From: Nocardia sp. CC227C
GTDB lineage: Bacteria; Actinomycetota; Actinomycetes; Mycobacteriales; Mycobacteriaceae
DNA length: 64,000 nucleotides
Direction of reading: 5' to 3'
NCBI RefSeq assembly: GCF_030767025.1
Contig: NZ_JASITE010000010.1
Location: 215,786-279,785, forward strand
Positions 8,724-17,582 of the stretch are shown in pieces. Within the stretch, counting starts at the first letter, position 1. Every line of letters starts with the position of its first letter. Both the position numbers and the translations under genes were made by a program. The notes below the pieces were generated by a model that was not told where the DNA came from, ran no database searches, and worked only from the letters and a program-made list of their open reading frames with translations.

Positions 8724-9584
8724 ATGTCAGAGATGGCGAAATCGACTTCCTGGTCTGTTCCGGTGACCAAGGCCCTGCGGGCGAACGGCACGAAGGTCAA
8801 GAAATTCGACACCTCGGCCACCCCGGGCTTCAAGGGTGACAAGAAGGCCGGAGAGAAACTGCTCGCCGAGCGGGCCGTGGTGCTCTCCGATCTCCAGGAA
8901 CGCCTCTACGCCAACGGCCGCACCGGCGACCAGCGCAGCGTCCTGCTGGTCCTGCAGGGCATGGACACCGCGGGCAAGGGCGGCATCGTCCGGCACGTCA
9001 TCGGCTCGGTCGATCCGCAGGGCGTGGACCACGCCGCCTTCGGCGTGCCGACCGAGATCGAGCGCAAACACCACTACCTGTGGCGCATTCGCAAGGAGCT
9101 GCCCCGCCCCGGCCAGATCGGTGTCTTCGACCGATCGCACTACGAGGACGTGCTCGTGGTGCGCGTCCACGAACTGGTCCCGCCGGAGGTGTGGGAGAAG
9201 CGCTATGACGAAATCAACAAGTTCGAGCGCAAGGTGGTCGACAGCGGCACCACGATCGTGAAGGTCGCCATGTTCGTCTCGCTCGAGGAACAGCGCAAGC
9301 GCCTCATGCAGCGCCTCGAACGCGCCGACAAGTATTGGAAGTTCAACCCGGCCGATATCGACGAACGCGCCTACTGGCCCGCCTATCAGGAGGCGTACCA
9401 GGCCATTCTGGACCGGACGAACACCGAGTACGCGCCCTGGCATCTGCTGCCCGCCGATCACAAGTGGTATTCGCGCCTGGCCGTCACCGAATTGCTCATC
9501 GACGCCCTCCAGGGCCTGAAGCTGGAATGGCCGCCCGCGAATTTCGATATCGAGGAGCAGAAGCGCCGCCTGCTGAAGTCCTGA
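8724..9584 (+). CDS. ppk2: polyphosphate kinase 2 family protein
   Basis: A 286-residue single-domain PPK2. Motifs seen: Walker A as GMDTAGKGG (about residue 79), the FDRSHYEDVLVVRVH catalytic/Walker B stretch (about 137-151) and the lid arginines of RKRLMQRL. PPK2 enzymes transfer phosphate between polyphosphate and nucleoside mono- or diphosphates; class cannot be assigned safely, though the size and single domain suit class I or III. It is monocistronic, with a long hydrophilic C-terminus. A second in-frame ATG (four codons in) is an alternative start. Confidence 0.92.
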   Translation: MSEMAKSTSWSVPVTKALRANGTKVKKFDTSATPGFKGDKKAGEKLLAERAVVLSDLQERLYANGRTGDQRSVLLVLQGMDTAGKGGIVRHVIGSVDPQGVDHAAFGVPTEIERKHHYLWRIRKELPRPGQIGVFDRSHYEDVLVVRVHELVPPEVWEKRYDEINKFERKVVDSGTTIVKVAMFVSLEEQRKRLMQRLERADKYWKFNPADIDERAYWPAYQEAYQAILDRTNTEYAPWHLLPADHKWYSRLAVTELLIDALQGLKLEWPPANFDIEEQKRRLLKS

Positions 9585-9727
9585 CGCACCGGCGTACCAG
9601 GAATCTCTCAGGTTCACCCGCCATGATGGCGCTCGATGTGTGTCTGGTCGCGGCCGTCAGCGGTCACGCAAATCTCGCGGTCCCAGCCGTACGATGCAGG
9701 CGCATGGGTCCGAGGAGATAGAAAGGC

Positions 9728-10516
9728 GTGGTGAACGCACAGGTGAGCAAGCAGGATCTTCGGAAGAACCCGCTCGCGGCGGCGCAGCGGTCCGACCGCA
9801 ATCGCAAGATCGCCATCCAGGTGGTGGTGGCCGCCGTGCTGGTGGGCCTGGTCGCGGCGATCATCATCGGCATCGCCATGGGCCGGGAGGACAAGGACGA
9901 ATCCACGGCCTTCAACCCGACGCTCGGCTTCGACTCCAGCCAGGGCGCGGTGCCGCCGAACCTCACCCCGGGTGGCGCCGTCCGGGTCGGCGATGCCGAC
10001 GCCACGGTGAAGATCCAGGTGGTCGCGGACCCGCAGTGCCCGGCCTGCGCCATGTTCGAGCAGGCCAATGGCGAGGTGCTGGAGCAGGCGGTGACCGACG
10101 GCACCGCCACGGTGGAGTACAACATCATCTCGTTCCTGGACCGCGCCTCCAGCAACCAGTACTCCTCGCGCGCCGCCAATGCGGCGTACGTGGTGGGCAC
10201 CGCCGATCCGGCGAAGTTCCAGCAGTTCCTGGCGAAGCTGTTCGCCGCGCAGACGCCCGAAGGTGGCGGCCCCGGCCTCACCGATGATCAGCTGATCGAG
10301 ATCGCGGCCGCGGCCGGGTACACCGATCCCGCGGTGGCGCAGGACATTCGGGACAACAAGTACGCCGCCTTCGTCAAGGCGGAAACGCAGGCCGTCTTCG
10401 ACGCGGGCGTCAAGTCCACGCCGTCGGTGTACGTCAACGGCGAGCAGGTGGAGACCCAGCAGGAGCTGATGAGCAAGGATGGGCTGCGACCGGTGATCGA
10501 GGCCGCGGCGAAGTGA
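9728..10516 (+). CDS. membrane-anchored DsbA-like thiol oxidoreductase
   Basis: A 262-residue protein with a cytoplasmic basic N-terminus, one membrane anchor (about 28-50) and an extracytoplasmic thioredoxin-fold domain with the CPAC active site (Cys104 and Cys107) and a STPSVYVNG cis-proline motif near 234. It should form disulfides in exported proteins. Its stop overlaps the GTG start of the VKOR gene, so the oxidase and its re-oxidising partner are made together, as with Rv2969c-Rv2968c in M. tuberculosis. Start is GTG after GAAAGG; the next codon is also GTG. Confidence 0.9.
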   Translation: MVNAQVSKQDLRKNPLAAAQRSDRNRKIAIQVVVAAVLVGLVAAIIIGIAMGREDKDESTAFNPTLGFDSSQGAVPPNLTPGGAVRVGDADATVKIQVVADPQCPACAMFEQANGEVLEQAVTDGTATVEYNIISFLDRASSNQYSSRAANAAYVVGTADPAKFQQFLAKLFAAQTPEGGGPGLTDDQLIEIAAAAGYTDPAVAQDIRDNKYAAFVKAETQAVFDAGVKSTPSVYVNGEQVETQQELMSKDGLRPVIEAAAK

Positions 10517-11082
10517 TCATCACGGCTACGCCCAAGGCCGCCTGGGCGCTGTTGATCGGCGGCCTGGCGGGCTGGATCGCGTCGATCGTGCTGACGGTGG
10601 ACAAGTTCAAGCTGCTCACCGAGCCCGGGTTCAAGCCGCTGTGCAGTATCGACCAGGTGGTGGCCTGCACCACCGTCATCGAGTCGGATCAGGCCTCCGC
10701 CTTCGGATTTCCCAATCCGCTCATCGGCATCGTCGGCTTCTCCGTTGTGGTGACGCTGGCGGTGCTCGGCATCGCCGGAATCGGCTTCCCGCGCTGGTTC
10801 TGGGGTGGGCTGTGGTTCGGTCTGGTGCTGGGCATGGTCTTCATCGGCTGGCTGATCTTCCAGGCGGCGTACCGGATTCACGCCATGTGCCCGTGGTGCA
10901 TGGTGGTGTGGGCGGCCACGCCGGTGCTGCTGGCCGTCACCACGGGGCAGCTGTTCGAGCGGTCGCGGGGAATCCTGCAGATCGTGGTGGAGTGGCGGTG
11001 GACCGTGGTCGCCGTCTATTACGCCGTGGTGGTGCTGATCCTGTTCCTCCAGTTCCAGGACTACTGGCTGGATCTGGTCTAG
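10513..11082 (+). CDS. vitamin K epoxide reductase (VKOR) family protein
   Basis: A 189-residue membrane protein with four or five helices. All VKOR cysteines are present: Cys44 and Cys52 in the loop pair and Cys126/Cys129 in the MCPWC redox motif, together with the FGFPNPLIGI signature. It re-oxidises DsbA-like proteins using quinone. The GTG start overlaps the stop of the DsbA-like gene by four bases. The gene converges on the protease gene, the stops overlapping by four bases. Confidence 0.93.
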   Translation: MIITATPKAAWALLIGGLAGWIASIVLTVDKFKLLTEPGFKPLCSIDQVVACTTVIESDQASAFGFPNPLIGIVGFSVVVTLAVLGIAGIGFPRWFWGGLWFGLVLGMVFIGWLIFQAAYRIHAMCPWCMVVWAATPVLLAVTTGQLFERSRGILQIVVEWRWTVVAVYYAVVVLILFLQFQDYWLDLV

Positions 11083-12167
11083 TTCGGCGGCCCGGCGCTC
11101 AGCGTCACGGACACCGTGCGCTGTCCGCCGGGCCCCGTCAGGTCCAGGCGCACAACGTCGTTCGGCTTCCGGACGTTGAGCGCGGCGCGCAGCGCCTTGG
11201 CCGTGGCGACGGGCCGACCGTCCACCGCGACGATGACCTCCCCCTCGTTCAGGCCCGCGGCGTGGGCGGGGAGGCCGTGGATGGCGAGGTCGATGCGCGC
11301 GCCCCCGTCACGGTCGTCGGTGGTGAGAATGCCGAGGGTGGCGGTCGGCCCGACCTGCACGGTGTCCGTCGGTGTGCCGGAACGGATCTGCCGCACCACG
11401 GCCATGGCGTCGTCGATCGGCACGGCGTAGCCGCTCGGGTCCCGGCCGAGCAGCTGCCGCACCTCCCCCGACGCGGCGGCGACCACGCCGACCACCGCCC
11501 CGTACCGGTCGACCAGCGCGCCGCCGGACTGCCCCGCACTGACCGCGCCCGCGATCTCGATCATGCCGGTCAGGTTCTTGCGGGACAGATCGGCCGCATC
11601 CCGGGCCACGATGGTGCTGTCCAGGCCGGTGATGGTGCCGCCGACCGCGGTCGGTGAACCGGTGCCGCCCGCATTGCCGATGGCGAGCACCTCGTCACCG
11701 ATCCGCAGCGCAATCGAACTACCGAGGCGCGCGACCGGCAGCGCCTCCGCGCCGGACAGTTCCAGCAGTGCGATATCCGCGCTCGAGTCGTAGCCGAGCA
11801 CGGTGGCCGGATACACCGCGCCGGTGCCGATATCGGTGACCCGCACGCTCTCCGCGCCCTTGATGACGTGATGGCTGGTGAGCACCTGACCGTCCGCGGT
11901 GAGCACGATGCCCGATCCGGCGGCCCCGAGTCCGAACGGCCGCACACTCGCGTTCACATTGACCAGTGCGGGCTCGACGACCTGTGAGACGACGGTGGCG
12001 TCCAGCGGCGGCAGCGGCGGGCCGAGCAGACTGTGCTCGACGGCGTCTTCACGGAGGGGCCAGCGGGGCAGCTCACCCTGGTAGCCGAGCAGCGCGCCGA
12101 CGGCCAGCACGGCGGCGACCACCAGCGCGAGGAACCGTCCGGCCCCGGTTCGTTCCCGTTCGTGCAT
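11079..12167 (-). CDS. membrane-anchored trypsin-like serine protease with PDZ domain
   Basis: A 362-residue HtrA-like protein: one N-terminal membrane anchor (about 12-32), an S1 protease domain with His in SHHVIKG, Asp in DIALLEL and Ser in GQSGGAL, then a C-terminal PDZ domain (about 275-360). The start at 12167 is preferred to upstream options because GGAGG precedes it at good spacing and the anchor follows directly. It resembles PepD/PepA-like exported proteases of mycobacteria, probably acting in envelope protein quality control. Monocistronic. Confidence 0.88.
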   Translation of the reverse strand: MHERERTGAGRFLALVVAAVLAVGALLGYQGELPRWPLREDAVEHSLLGPPLPPLDATVVSQVVEPALVNVNASVRPFGLGAAGSGIVLTADGQVLTSHHVIKGAESVRVTDIGTGAVYPATVLGYDSSADIALLELSGAEALPVARLGSSIALRIGDEVLAIGNAGGTGSPTAVGGTITGLDSTIVARDAADLSRKNLTGMIEIAGAVSAGQSGGALVDRYGAVVGVVAAASGEVRQLLGRDPSGYAVPIDDAMAVVRQIRSGTPTDTVQVGPTATLGILTTDDRDGGARIDLAIHGLPAHAAGLNEGEVIVAVDGRPVATAKALRAALNVRKPNDVVRLDLTGPGGQRTVSVTLSAGPPN

Positions 12168-12295
12168 TGCCACCCGCCTCCCGTGTGCCCGTGGGCCCGG
12201 CGTTTGTACTTCCAGTAGTACCAGCACAACGCACCGAGGTGACATAACAGACGAACAGTTGGCTCATCGTGGCATGCGGGAGTAGGCATGTACCT

Positions 12296-13348
12296 ATGAC
12301 CACAGCTGCCGCCTATGCCGTTTCCGCACCGGATGGCCACTTCGAGAAGGTCGCCATCGAACGCCGTGACCTCGGTCCGCACGACGTGCTCATCGATATC
12401 GAGTACGCGGGCATCTGCCACTCCGACATCCACACCGCCCGGGACGAATGGGGCGGCGCGAAGTACCCGTGCGTGCCCGGCCACGAGATCGCGGGCCATG
12501 TCGCCGCGGTCGGCTCGGCCGTCACCAGGTTCCAGGCCGGGGATCGGGTGGGCGTGGGCTGCATGGTGGATTCCTGCGGACAGTGCGAACCCTGTCTGGC
12601 CGGGGAGGAGCAGTACTGCGTCCCGGGCGCGACCATGACCTACAACACGCCCGTGCCGGAGGAGTTCCAGCCCGGCGGGTACACCCTCGGCGGCTATTCG
12701 ACCCAGATCGTGGTGACCGAGAACTTCGTGGTGTCCATTCCCGAGGGCATCGGGCTCGATGTCGCCGCGCCGCTGCTGTGCGCGGGCATCACGCTGTTCT
12801 CCCCGCTGCGGCATTGGAACGCCGGTCCCGGCAAGCGCGTCGGCATTATCGGCATGGGCGGGCTCGGACATGTCGGCGTGAAGATCGCGGCCGCCATGGG
12901 CGCGGAGGTCACCGTGCTCAGCCATTCGCTGAGCAAGGAGGCCGACGGACGCAAGTTCGGCGCGCACCACTACTACGCCACCAGCGACAAGCAGACCTTC
13001 CGCGACCTGCGCGGCCACTTCGATCTGATCATCAATACGGTGTCGGCCGATCTGCCCATCGACAGCTACCTCAAGCTGCTGCGCCTGGACGGCACGCTGG
13101 TGATCCTGGGCCTGCCCGAGAACCCGCTCCAGGTCAAGCCCTTCACCATCGCGGGCTACCGGCGTTCGCTGGCGGGCTCCATGATCGGCGGCATCGCGCA
13201 GACCCAGGAGATGCTGAATTTCTGCGCCGAGCACGGCATCGGCGCGGAGATCGAGACCATATCCGCCGACCGCATCGACGAGGCGTACGAGCGGGTGGTG
13301 GCCAGCGATGTGCGCTACCGCTTCGTCATCGACACCGCCACCATGTGA
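12296..13348 (+). CDS. zinc-dependent NAD(P) alcohol dehydrogenase (AdhC-like)
   Basis: A 350-residue medium-chain dehydrogenase. Catalytic zinc ligands are in GICHSDIH and PGHEIAG, structural zinc cysteines in SCGQCEPCLAGEEQYC, and the cofactor fold in GIIGMGGLGHVGVK. This set matches the cinnamyl-alcohol/YahK type with NADPH preference, and Rv3045 (adhC) of M. tuberculosis. The ATG at 12296 is chosen since the family starts there; an upstream ATG would add nine unconserved residues. Physiological substrate unknown. Divergent from the protease gene. Confidence 0.9.
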   Translation: MTTAAAYAVSAPDGHFEKVAIERRDLGPHDVLIDIEYAGICHSDIHTARDEWGGAKYPCVPGHEIAGHVAAVGSAVTRFQAGDRVGVGCMVDSCGQCEPCLAGEEQYCVPGATMTYNTPVPEEFQPGGYTLGGYSTQIVVTENFVVSIPEGIGLDVAAPLLCAGITLFSPLRHWNAGPGKRVGIIGMGGLGHVGVKIAAAMGAEVTVLSHSLSKEADGRKFGAHHYYATSDKQTFRDLRGHFDLIINTVSADLPIDSYLKLLRLDGTLVILGLPENPLQVKPFTIAGYRRSLAGSMIGGIAQTQEMLNFCAEHGIGAEIETISADRIDEAYERVVASDVRYRFVIDTATM

Positions 13349-13422
13349 GTTCGCGCCGAGCGGCGGTGACACGCGGCGGGTCTCCCGGCGCCGGAGGGTG
13401 ATACGCGGCTACGTTTGCCGTT

Positions 13423-14634
13423 GTGTCCGAGCATGAAGGTGTTTCCGAACAGGCGGGCCGCGAGCCCGAGAGCGGCGACGAATCCGCGCCTGTACCCGTC
13501 TCGTCGGTGCTGCCGGGCTGGCTGCCGCGGGCGTATCTGCTCGCGGCGGTCACGGTGGCGGCGCTGGTCGTCACCTTCTGGATGTTGCAGGAGCTCAAGG
13601 GGCTGCTGACGATTCTGGTCGTCTCGCTGTTCCTGGCCTTCGCCATCGAACCGGCGGTGAACTGGCTGGCGGCGCGGGGCTGGCGGCGCGGACCCGCGAC
13701 CGGGGTGGTGTTCCTGGGCGTGCTGGTGGTGCTGGTCAGTTTCGTCTGGACGCTGGGCGAACTGGTGGTCGAGCAGGTGTCGGCGCTGGTCGACAATGCG
13801 CCGCAGTTCGCCGATGACGCGGTCCGGTGGATCAATTCGACCTTCCACACCGACTATTCGGGCACCGACATCCAGCGCAAGGCCGCCGAGATGAGCACCT
13901 CGCTGGAGAAGTACGTGGTCGGGCTGGCCGGGGATGTGTGGGGTATCGGCACCACCGCCGTCGGCGTGCTGTTCCAGGCCCTGGGCGTGCTGCTGTTCAC
14001 CTACTATTTCGCCGCCGACGGACCGCGGTTCCGCAATGCGGTGTGCTCACTGCTGCCGCCGCAGAAGCAGAAGCATGTGCTGCGGGCATGGGATATCGCG
14101 GTGGAGAAGACCGGCGGGTATCTGTACTCCCGCGCGCTGCTCGCCCTCGCGTCGACGCTCGCGCACTACGCGGCCATGCGGGTGCTCGATCTGCCCTCGG
14201 CGTTCGCGCTGGCGCTGTGGGTGGGCGTGGTGTCCCAGTTCATTCCGACGGTGGGCACCTATCTGGCGGGTGCGCTGCCGGTGATCGTCGCCCTGGCGCA
14301 GAGTCCGCGCACCGCGCTGTGGATCCTGCTGTTCATCGTGCTGTACCAACAGTTCGAGAACTATGTGCTGCAACCGCGGATCACGGCGACCACGCTGGAT
14401 ATGCATCCGGCGGTGGCCTTCGGGGCGGTGCTGGCGGGCGCGGCGCTGTTCGGCGCGACCGGCGCCCTGCTGGCCATCCCGGTGACGGCGACGGCGCAGG
14501 CGTTCATCGGCGCCTACATCCGCCGCTACGAGGTGAACGAGCCGACGGACTCACTGAAAACCGGTGGTGCACAGCGTAAACCGTGGCGGGAGTGGCTGCG
14601 GCGGCAGCATCCGGCTCCCGCGCGGAAGGACTGA
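13423..14634 (+). CDS. AI-2E family transporter (PerM-like permease)
   Basis: A 403-residue membrane protein with a polar N-terminus, paired helices at about 30-85, a soluble middle part and a C-terminal helix bundle holding the conserved VVSQFIPTVGTYLAG and FENYVLQPRI stretches of the AI-2E/PerM family. It starts at GTG. Members are ion-coupled exporters or unassigned permeases; real AI-2 export is shown only for a few, so the name is a family label. An IS605-type right end begins immediately after its stop. Confidence 0.9.
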   Translation: MSEHEGVSEQAGREPESGDESAPVPVSSVLPGWLPRAYLLAAVTVAALVVTFWMLQELKGLLTILVVSLFLAFAIEPAVNWLAARGWRRGPATGVVFLGVLVVLVSFVWTLGELVVEQVSALVDNAPQFADDAVRWINSTFHTDYSGTDIQRKAAEMSTSLEKYVVGLAGDVWGIGTTAVGVLFQALGVLLFTYYFAADGPRFRNAVCSLLPPQKQKHVLRAWDIAVEKTGGYLYSRALLALASTLAHYAAMRVLDLPSAFALALWVGVVSQFIPTVGTYLAGALPVIVALAQSPRTALWILLFIVLYQQFENYVLQPRITATTLDMHPAVAFGAVLAGAALFGATGALLAIPVTATAQAFIGAYIRRYEVNEPTDSLKTGGAQRKPWREWLRRQHPAPARKD

Positions 14635-14639
14635 TCGAG

Positions 14640-14788
14640 CACGGACCGGACGAGCGCGGCGCTGATGGGCAGGGAGCCAGGCGAGCACAACGCGTGCGGA
14701 AGCGCGTCCCGGTGAAGCGGGAACCTACCGGAGCGGCGCGCAGCGCCGCAGGAGGAATCCCCGGCCCTCAGGCCGGGGAGGACGTCAA
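14640..14788 (+). mobile_element. orphan right end of an IS200/IS605-family element (omega-RNA-like)
   Basis: About 150 bases look like the 3' end of an actinobacterial IS605 tnpB unit: a GTGAAGCGGGAACC stretch, a CGGCGC-GCA-GCGCCG hairpin (14734-14748), AGGAGGAATCC, a perfect CCCCGGCC-CTCA-GGCCGGGG hairpin (14759-14778), then GAGGACGTCAA as the right terminus. In intact elements this segment is the scaffold of the TnpB guide RNA, and the guide is the flanking DNA after the end. No tnpB, tnpA or left end is present. Recognition is from family knowledge, not a search. Confidence 0.75.
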
Positions 14789-14985
14789 TGCTTGCCCGCC
14801 TGTTCGCGCAGCGCCTTCTTGGCGGCCTCCTGCGCCGTGTCGACCTGCGCGGCGTACTTGCCGCCGGTCTTCTGGTCGATCACATCCCCCGCCTTGTCCA
14901 CCACCGGCTCCAGCTTGTCGGCATGCTGCGCCGCCAGATCGGCGGCCTTCCCCGCGGCATCCTTCAAGTTGTCGAACAGTCCCAT
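14785..14985 (-). CDS. MT0933/Rv0909-like small antitoxin family protein
   Basis: A 66-residue helical, alanine- and lysine-rich protein beginning MGLFDNLKDAAGKAADLA, the pattern of the MT0933 antitoxin family (Rv0909, paired with toxin Rv0910 in M. tuberculosis). AGGAGG precedes the ATG. No toxin gene accompanies it. Its stop codon is made from the terminal TCAA of the IS605-type end, so its C-terminus may have been changed by that insertion. A role as a true antitoxin is unproven; similar proteins are also annotated as stress or structural proteins. Confidence 0.75.
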   Translation of the reverse strand: MGLFDNLKDAAGKAADLAAQHADKLEPVVDKAGDVIDQKTGGKYAAQVDTAQEAAKKALREQAGKH

Positions 14986-15080
14986 CTCGGCCTCCTACCT
15001 CGAAAACGTGCGACAGCAGGCTAACCCGCGCACACCCCCGGAGGGTGGACCTCGCCACGCGCCGCAGCGGTGATCTCGAC

Positions 15081-15096
15081 CTCGAGTGCACTCGAG
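15081..15096. promoter_or_regulatory. 16-bp perfect palindrome upstream of the antitoxin-like gene
   Basis: CTCGAG-TGCA-CTCGAG is fully self-complementary and lies about 95 bases upstream of the small gene's start. Candidate operator. Confidence 0.35.
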
Positions 15097-15192
15097 TTTC
15101 CAGGTTCACACCGCGACCCGGGAGCCGCCGGACCCCCGCTGCGGTACGAGAATGCCTGCGACGCCAACGGGACCGGTGCCCGAGCCGACGCG

Positions 15193-15224
15193 AACGGCGC
15201 ACGGACGAAAGTCCGCGCGCCGTT
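15193..15224 (-). terminator. hairpin downstream of the metE-like gene
   Basis: A 14-bp stem with a four-base loop (one G-U on the minus strand) lies 15 bases past the stop of the MetE homologue. GC-rich with no long T-run. Confidence 0.55.
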
Positions 15225-15239
15225 GCGTGATTTCCGTGC

Positions 15240-17582
15240 CTACGCGGGCTTCTCCGCGGCGGCCGCCTCCGCGCGGCGGCGGACGCGGCGGGCCGCGGCG
15301 ACCAGGTTGCGCAGGGACGGGTCCAGCTGCCAGTGGTGGCGGGTCTTCAGGCCGCCGTCCGGGTTGGCCCAGAGACGCTGGGGTGTCACGGCTTCCGCCG
15401 CGGCGGAGAGCAGTTCGTCCAGCTCGTCGATATCGGGGATGCGGGCGGAGCGGCTCTCGTAGACGCCGGGGCCGACGCCGTGGGACAGCCCCACCCCCTC
15501 GGCGCAATCCTCCTTCAGGGCATTGAGCACCCATTCGATGGAGCGCGTCGCCACGATGGCGGTCACGTCGGCGTCGAGTTCGTCGATGGCCGCCACCACG
15601 TCCTCACGGCTGGAATAGCCGATGTGGGTGTGGATCTGGGTTTCCGGCTTGACACCGGAGGTGGCCAGCTTGAACGCGCCGACCGCCCAGCGCAGGTATT
15701 CGGGGCGACCCTTCGGACGCAGCGGCAGCAGTTCGCGAATGGAGGGCTCGTCCACCTGGATGATGGCGATCCCGGCCTTCTCCAGATCCACGACCTCGTC
15801 CCGAATCGCGAGCGCCACCTGGTCCGCCGTCTCGTACAGCGGCTGGTCCTGGCGCACGAACGAACGCGCCAGCATGGTGACCGGGCCGGTGACCATGCCC
15901 TTGACCGGCTTGTCGGTGAGCGACTGCGCGTAGGTGATCCACTCGACCGACATCGGCTTCGGCCGCGCCACGTCGCCGTACAGGATCGGCGGTCGCACAC
16001 AACGGGATCCGTACACCTGCACCCAGCCGAAGTGGGTGGTGGCGAAGCCGTCGAGCAGCTCCGCGAAGTACTGGATCATGTCGTTGCGCTCATGCTCGCC
16101 GTGCACCAGCACGTCGAGTCCGATGTCCTCCTGCAAGCGGATGGTGGCCTCGATCTCGGCCTCGATGCGCTTGCGGTACTCCTCGTAGGACAGCCGTCCC
16201 TGACCGAGGTCGTAGCGCGCCTGGCGGATCGCATTGGTCTGCGGGAAGGAGCCGAGCGTGGTGGCGGGCACCAGCGGCAGGTTCAGCCGCTCCTGCTGGG
16301 CGACGCGGCGGATCTCGTACGGCTCCCGCTCGCGCATATCCGGGGTGATGTTGTAGACCCGGTGCCGCACCGCGTGCTTCTGCTTGAAGTGCACCTCGCG
16401 CGGGCGCTTGCGCCATTTCGCCGTCACGTCGCCCACGTCCCCACCCGAGCGGCCTTCGGTCAACGCCTTCGCCAGCGAAACCACTTCCAGCACCTTCTGT
16501 TTCGCGAAGGCCAGCCGCTCGGCCACATGCTCCTCGAGCTCGTATTCCACGAGCAGGTCGTAGGGCACGTGCAGCAGCGTGGTGCCGGTGGAGACCACCA
16601 GATCCGGGCACACCTCGGCGATGGCGTTGAGGTATTCCAGCGTCACGTAGCGGTCGGCGCGCCACACATTGGTGCCGCTGATGACGCCCGCGTACAGCCG
16701 CTTGCGTTGAATGCCGGGGATTTTCGCGAGCTCGTCGGGCGTGATCCGATAGCTGGCCAGGTCGAGGCCGATGGCCTCCACCTTGGTGCGCGCCAGAATC
16801 TCCAGCGCCGCACCGAAATCGCCGTACTGTCCGGTCACCAGCAGTCGCGGCCGCAGCGGCGCCTTGGACAGTCGCTCGTAGGTCTTCTCGAACAGTTCCA
16901 GCGTGGACGGGGAGCGCTCGCTGGTGAAGCACGGCTCGTCGAGCTGCACGCAGGTCGCGCCGCGCTTGGCGAGCACCTCGAACAGCTCCTCGTACACCGG
17001 CAACAGCCGGTCGAGCAGTTCCAGCTTGTCGAATTCGGTCTCACCCGGGACATGCCCGGTCTTGGACAGCAGCAGCAGCGACAGCGGGCCGAGCACCACG
17101 GGCCGCAGTTCGATGCCGTGTTCCTCGGCGCGGTCGAATTCGTCGAGCAGCGCCTCGGGGTGCAGCGAGAACCTGGTGTCGGCGTCGAGTTCGGGCTGCC
17201 GGTAGTGGTACTGGGTGTTGAGCAGGCGCACCAGTTCCAGCGGCGGCAGGTCCGGGCGACCGCGCGCCATCAGGAAGTAGAAGTCGAGCGGGTGCAGTTC
17301 CTCGCGATACGCCTCGAACCGCTTCGGCACCGCGCCGAACAGCAGCGCGTTGTCGAGAATGTGGTCGTAGTAGGAGAAGGTGTTGCCGGGGACCTGGGTG
17401 AGCCCGGTGGCGGCCAGCTCGAGGAACTGGCTCTCCTGGATCTCCCGCCCGACCGCGAGCAGGGCCTCCCGGGACGAGGAGCCTTGCCAGTAGGACTCCA
17501 GAGCACGCTTCAGTTCCCGGTGCGGTCCGATCCTCGGATAACCCAGGATGCTCGACCCGAAGCCTTCGCTGACATTGACCAT
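15240..17582 (-). CDS. metE: MetE homologue with a degenerate zinc site
   Basis: At 780 residues it has full cobalamin-independent methionine synthase length, with both barrel halves recognisable (GYPRIGPHRELK at the start, HGEHERNDM and IIQVDEP in the C-terminal half). Yet the zinc site is gone: against E. coli MetE, Cys643 is Gly655 (HTHIGYS), Glu665 is Val677 and Cys726 is Gly743 (NPDGGLKTR); only His641 remains, as His653. Trp567 appears as Arg and the acid His707 as Arg (GVYESRS). Normal homocysteine methylation is therefore doubtful; it may be a paralogue with another role. ATG at 17582 follows GGAAGGAG; a GTG at 17594 is possible. Confidence 0.85.
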   Translation of the reverse strand: MVNVSEGFGSSILGYPRIGPHRELKRALESYWQGSSSREALLAVGREIQESQFLELAATGLTQVPGNTFSYYDHILDNALLFGAVPKRFEAYREELHPLDFYFLMARGRPDLPPLELVRLLNTQYHYRQPELDADTRFSLHPEALLDEFDRAEEHGIELRPVVLGPLSLLLLSKTGHVPGETEFDKLELLDRLLPVYEELFEVLAKRGATCVQLDEPCFTSERSPSTLELFEKTYERLSKAPLRPRLLVTGQYGDFGAALEILARTKVEAIGLDLASYRITPDELAKIPGIQRKRLYAGVISGTNVWRADRYVTLEYLNAIAEVCPDLVVSTGTTLLHVPYDLLVEYELEEHVAERLAFAKQKVLEVVSLAKALTEGRSGGDVGDVTAKWRKRPREVHFKQKHAVRHRVYNITPDMREREPYEIRRVAQQERLNLPLVPATTLGSFPQTNAIRQARYDLGQGRLSYEEYRKRIEAEIEATIRLQEDIGLDVLVHGEHERNDMIQYFAELLDGFATTHFGWVQVYGSRCVRPPILYGDVARPKPMSVEWITYAQSLTDKPVKGMVTGPVTMLARSFVRQDQPLYETADQVALAIRDEVVDLEKAGIAIIQVDEPSIRELLPLRPKGRPEYLRWAVGAFKLATSGVKPETQIHTHIGYSSREDVVAAIDELDADVTAIVATRSIEWVLNALKEDCAEGVGLSHGVGPGVYESRSARIPDIDELDELLSAAAEAVTPQRLWANPDGGLKTRHHWQLDPSLRNLVAAARRVRRRAEAAAAEKPA

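Noticed and set aside
14583..15230. A coding gene over the IS605 end
   Set aside because: The open frame overlaps the AI-2E gene end and non-coding hairpins; no TnpB motifs such as the RuvC residues or zinc ribbon appear.
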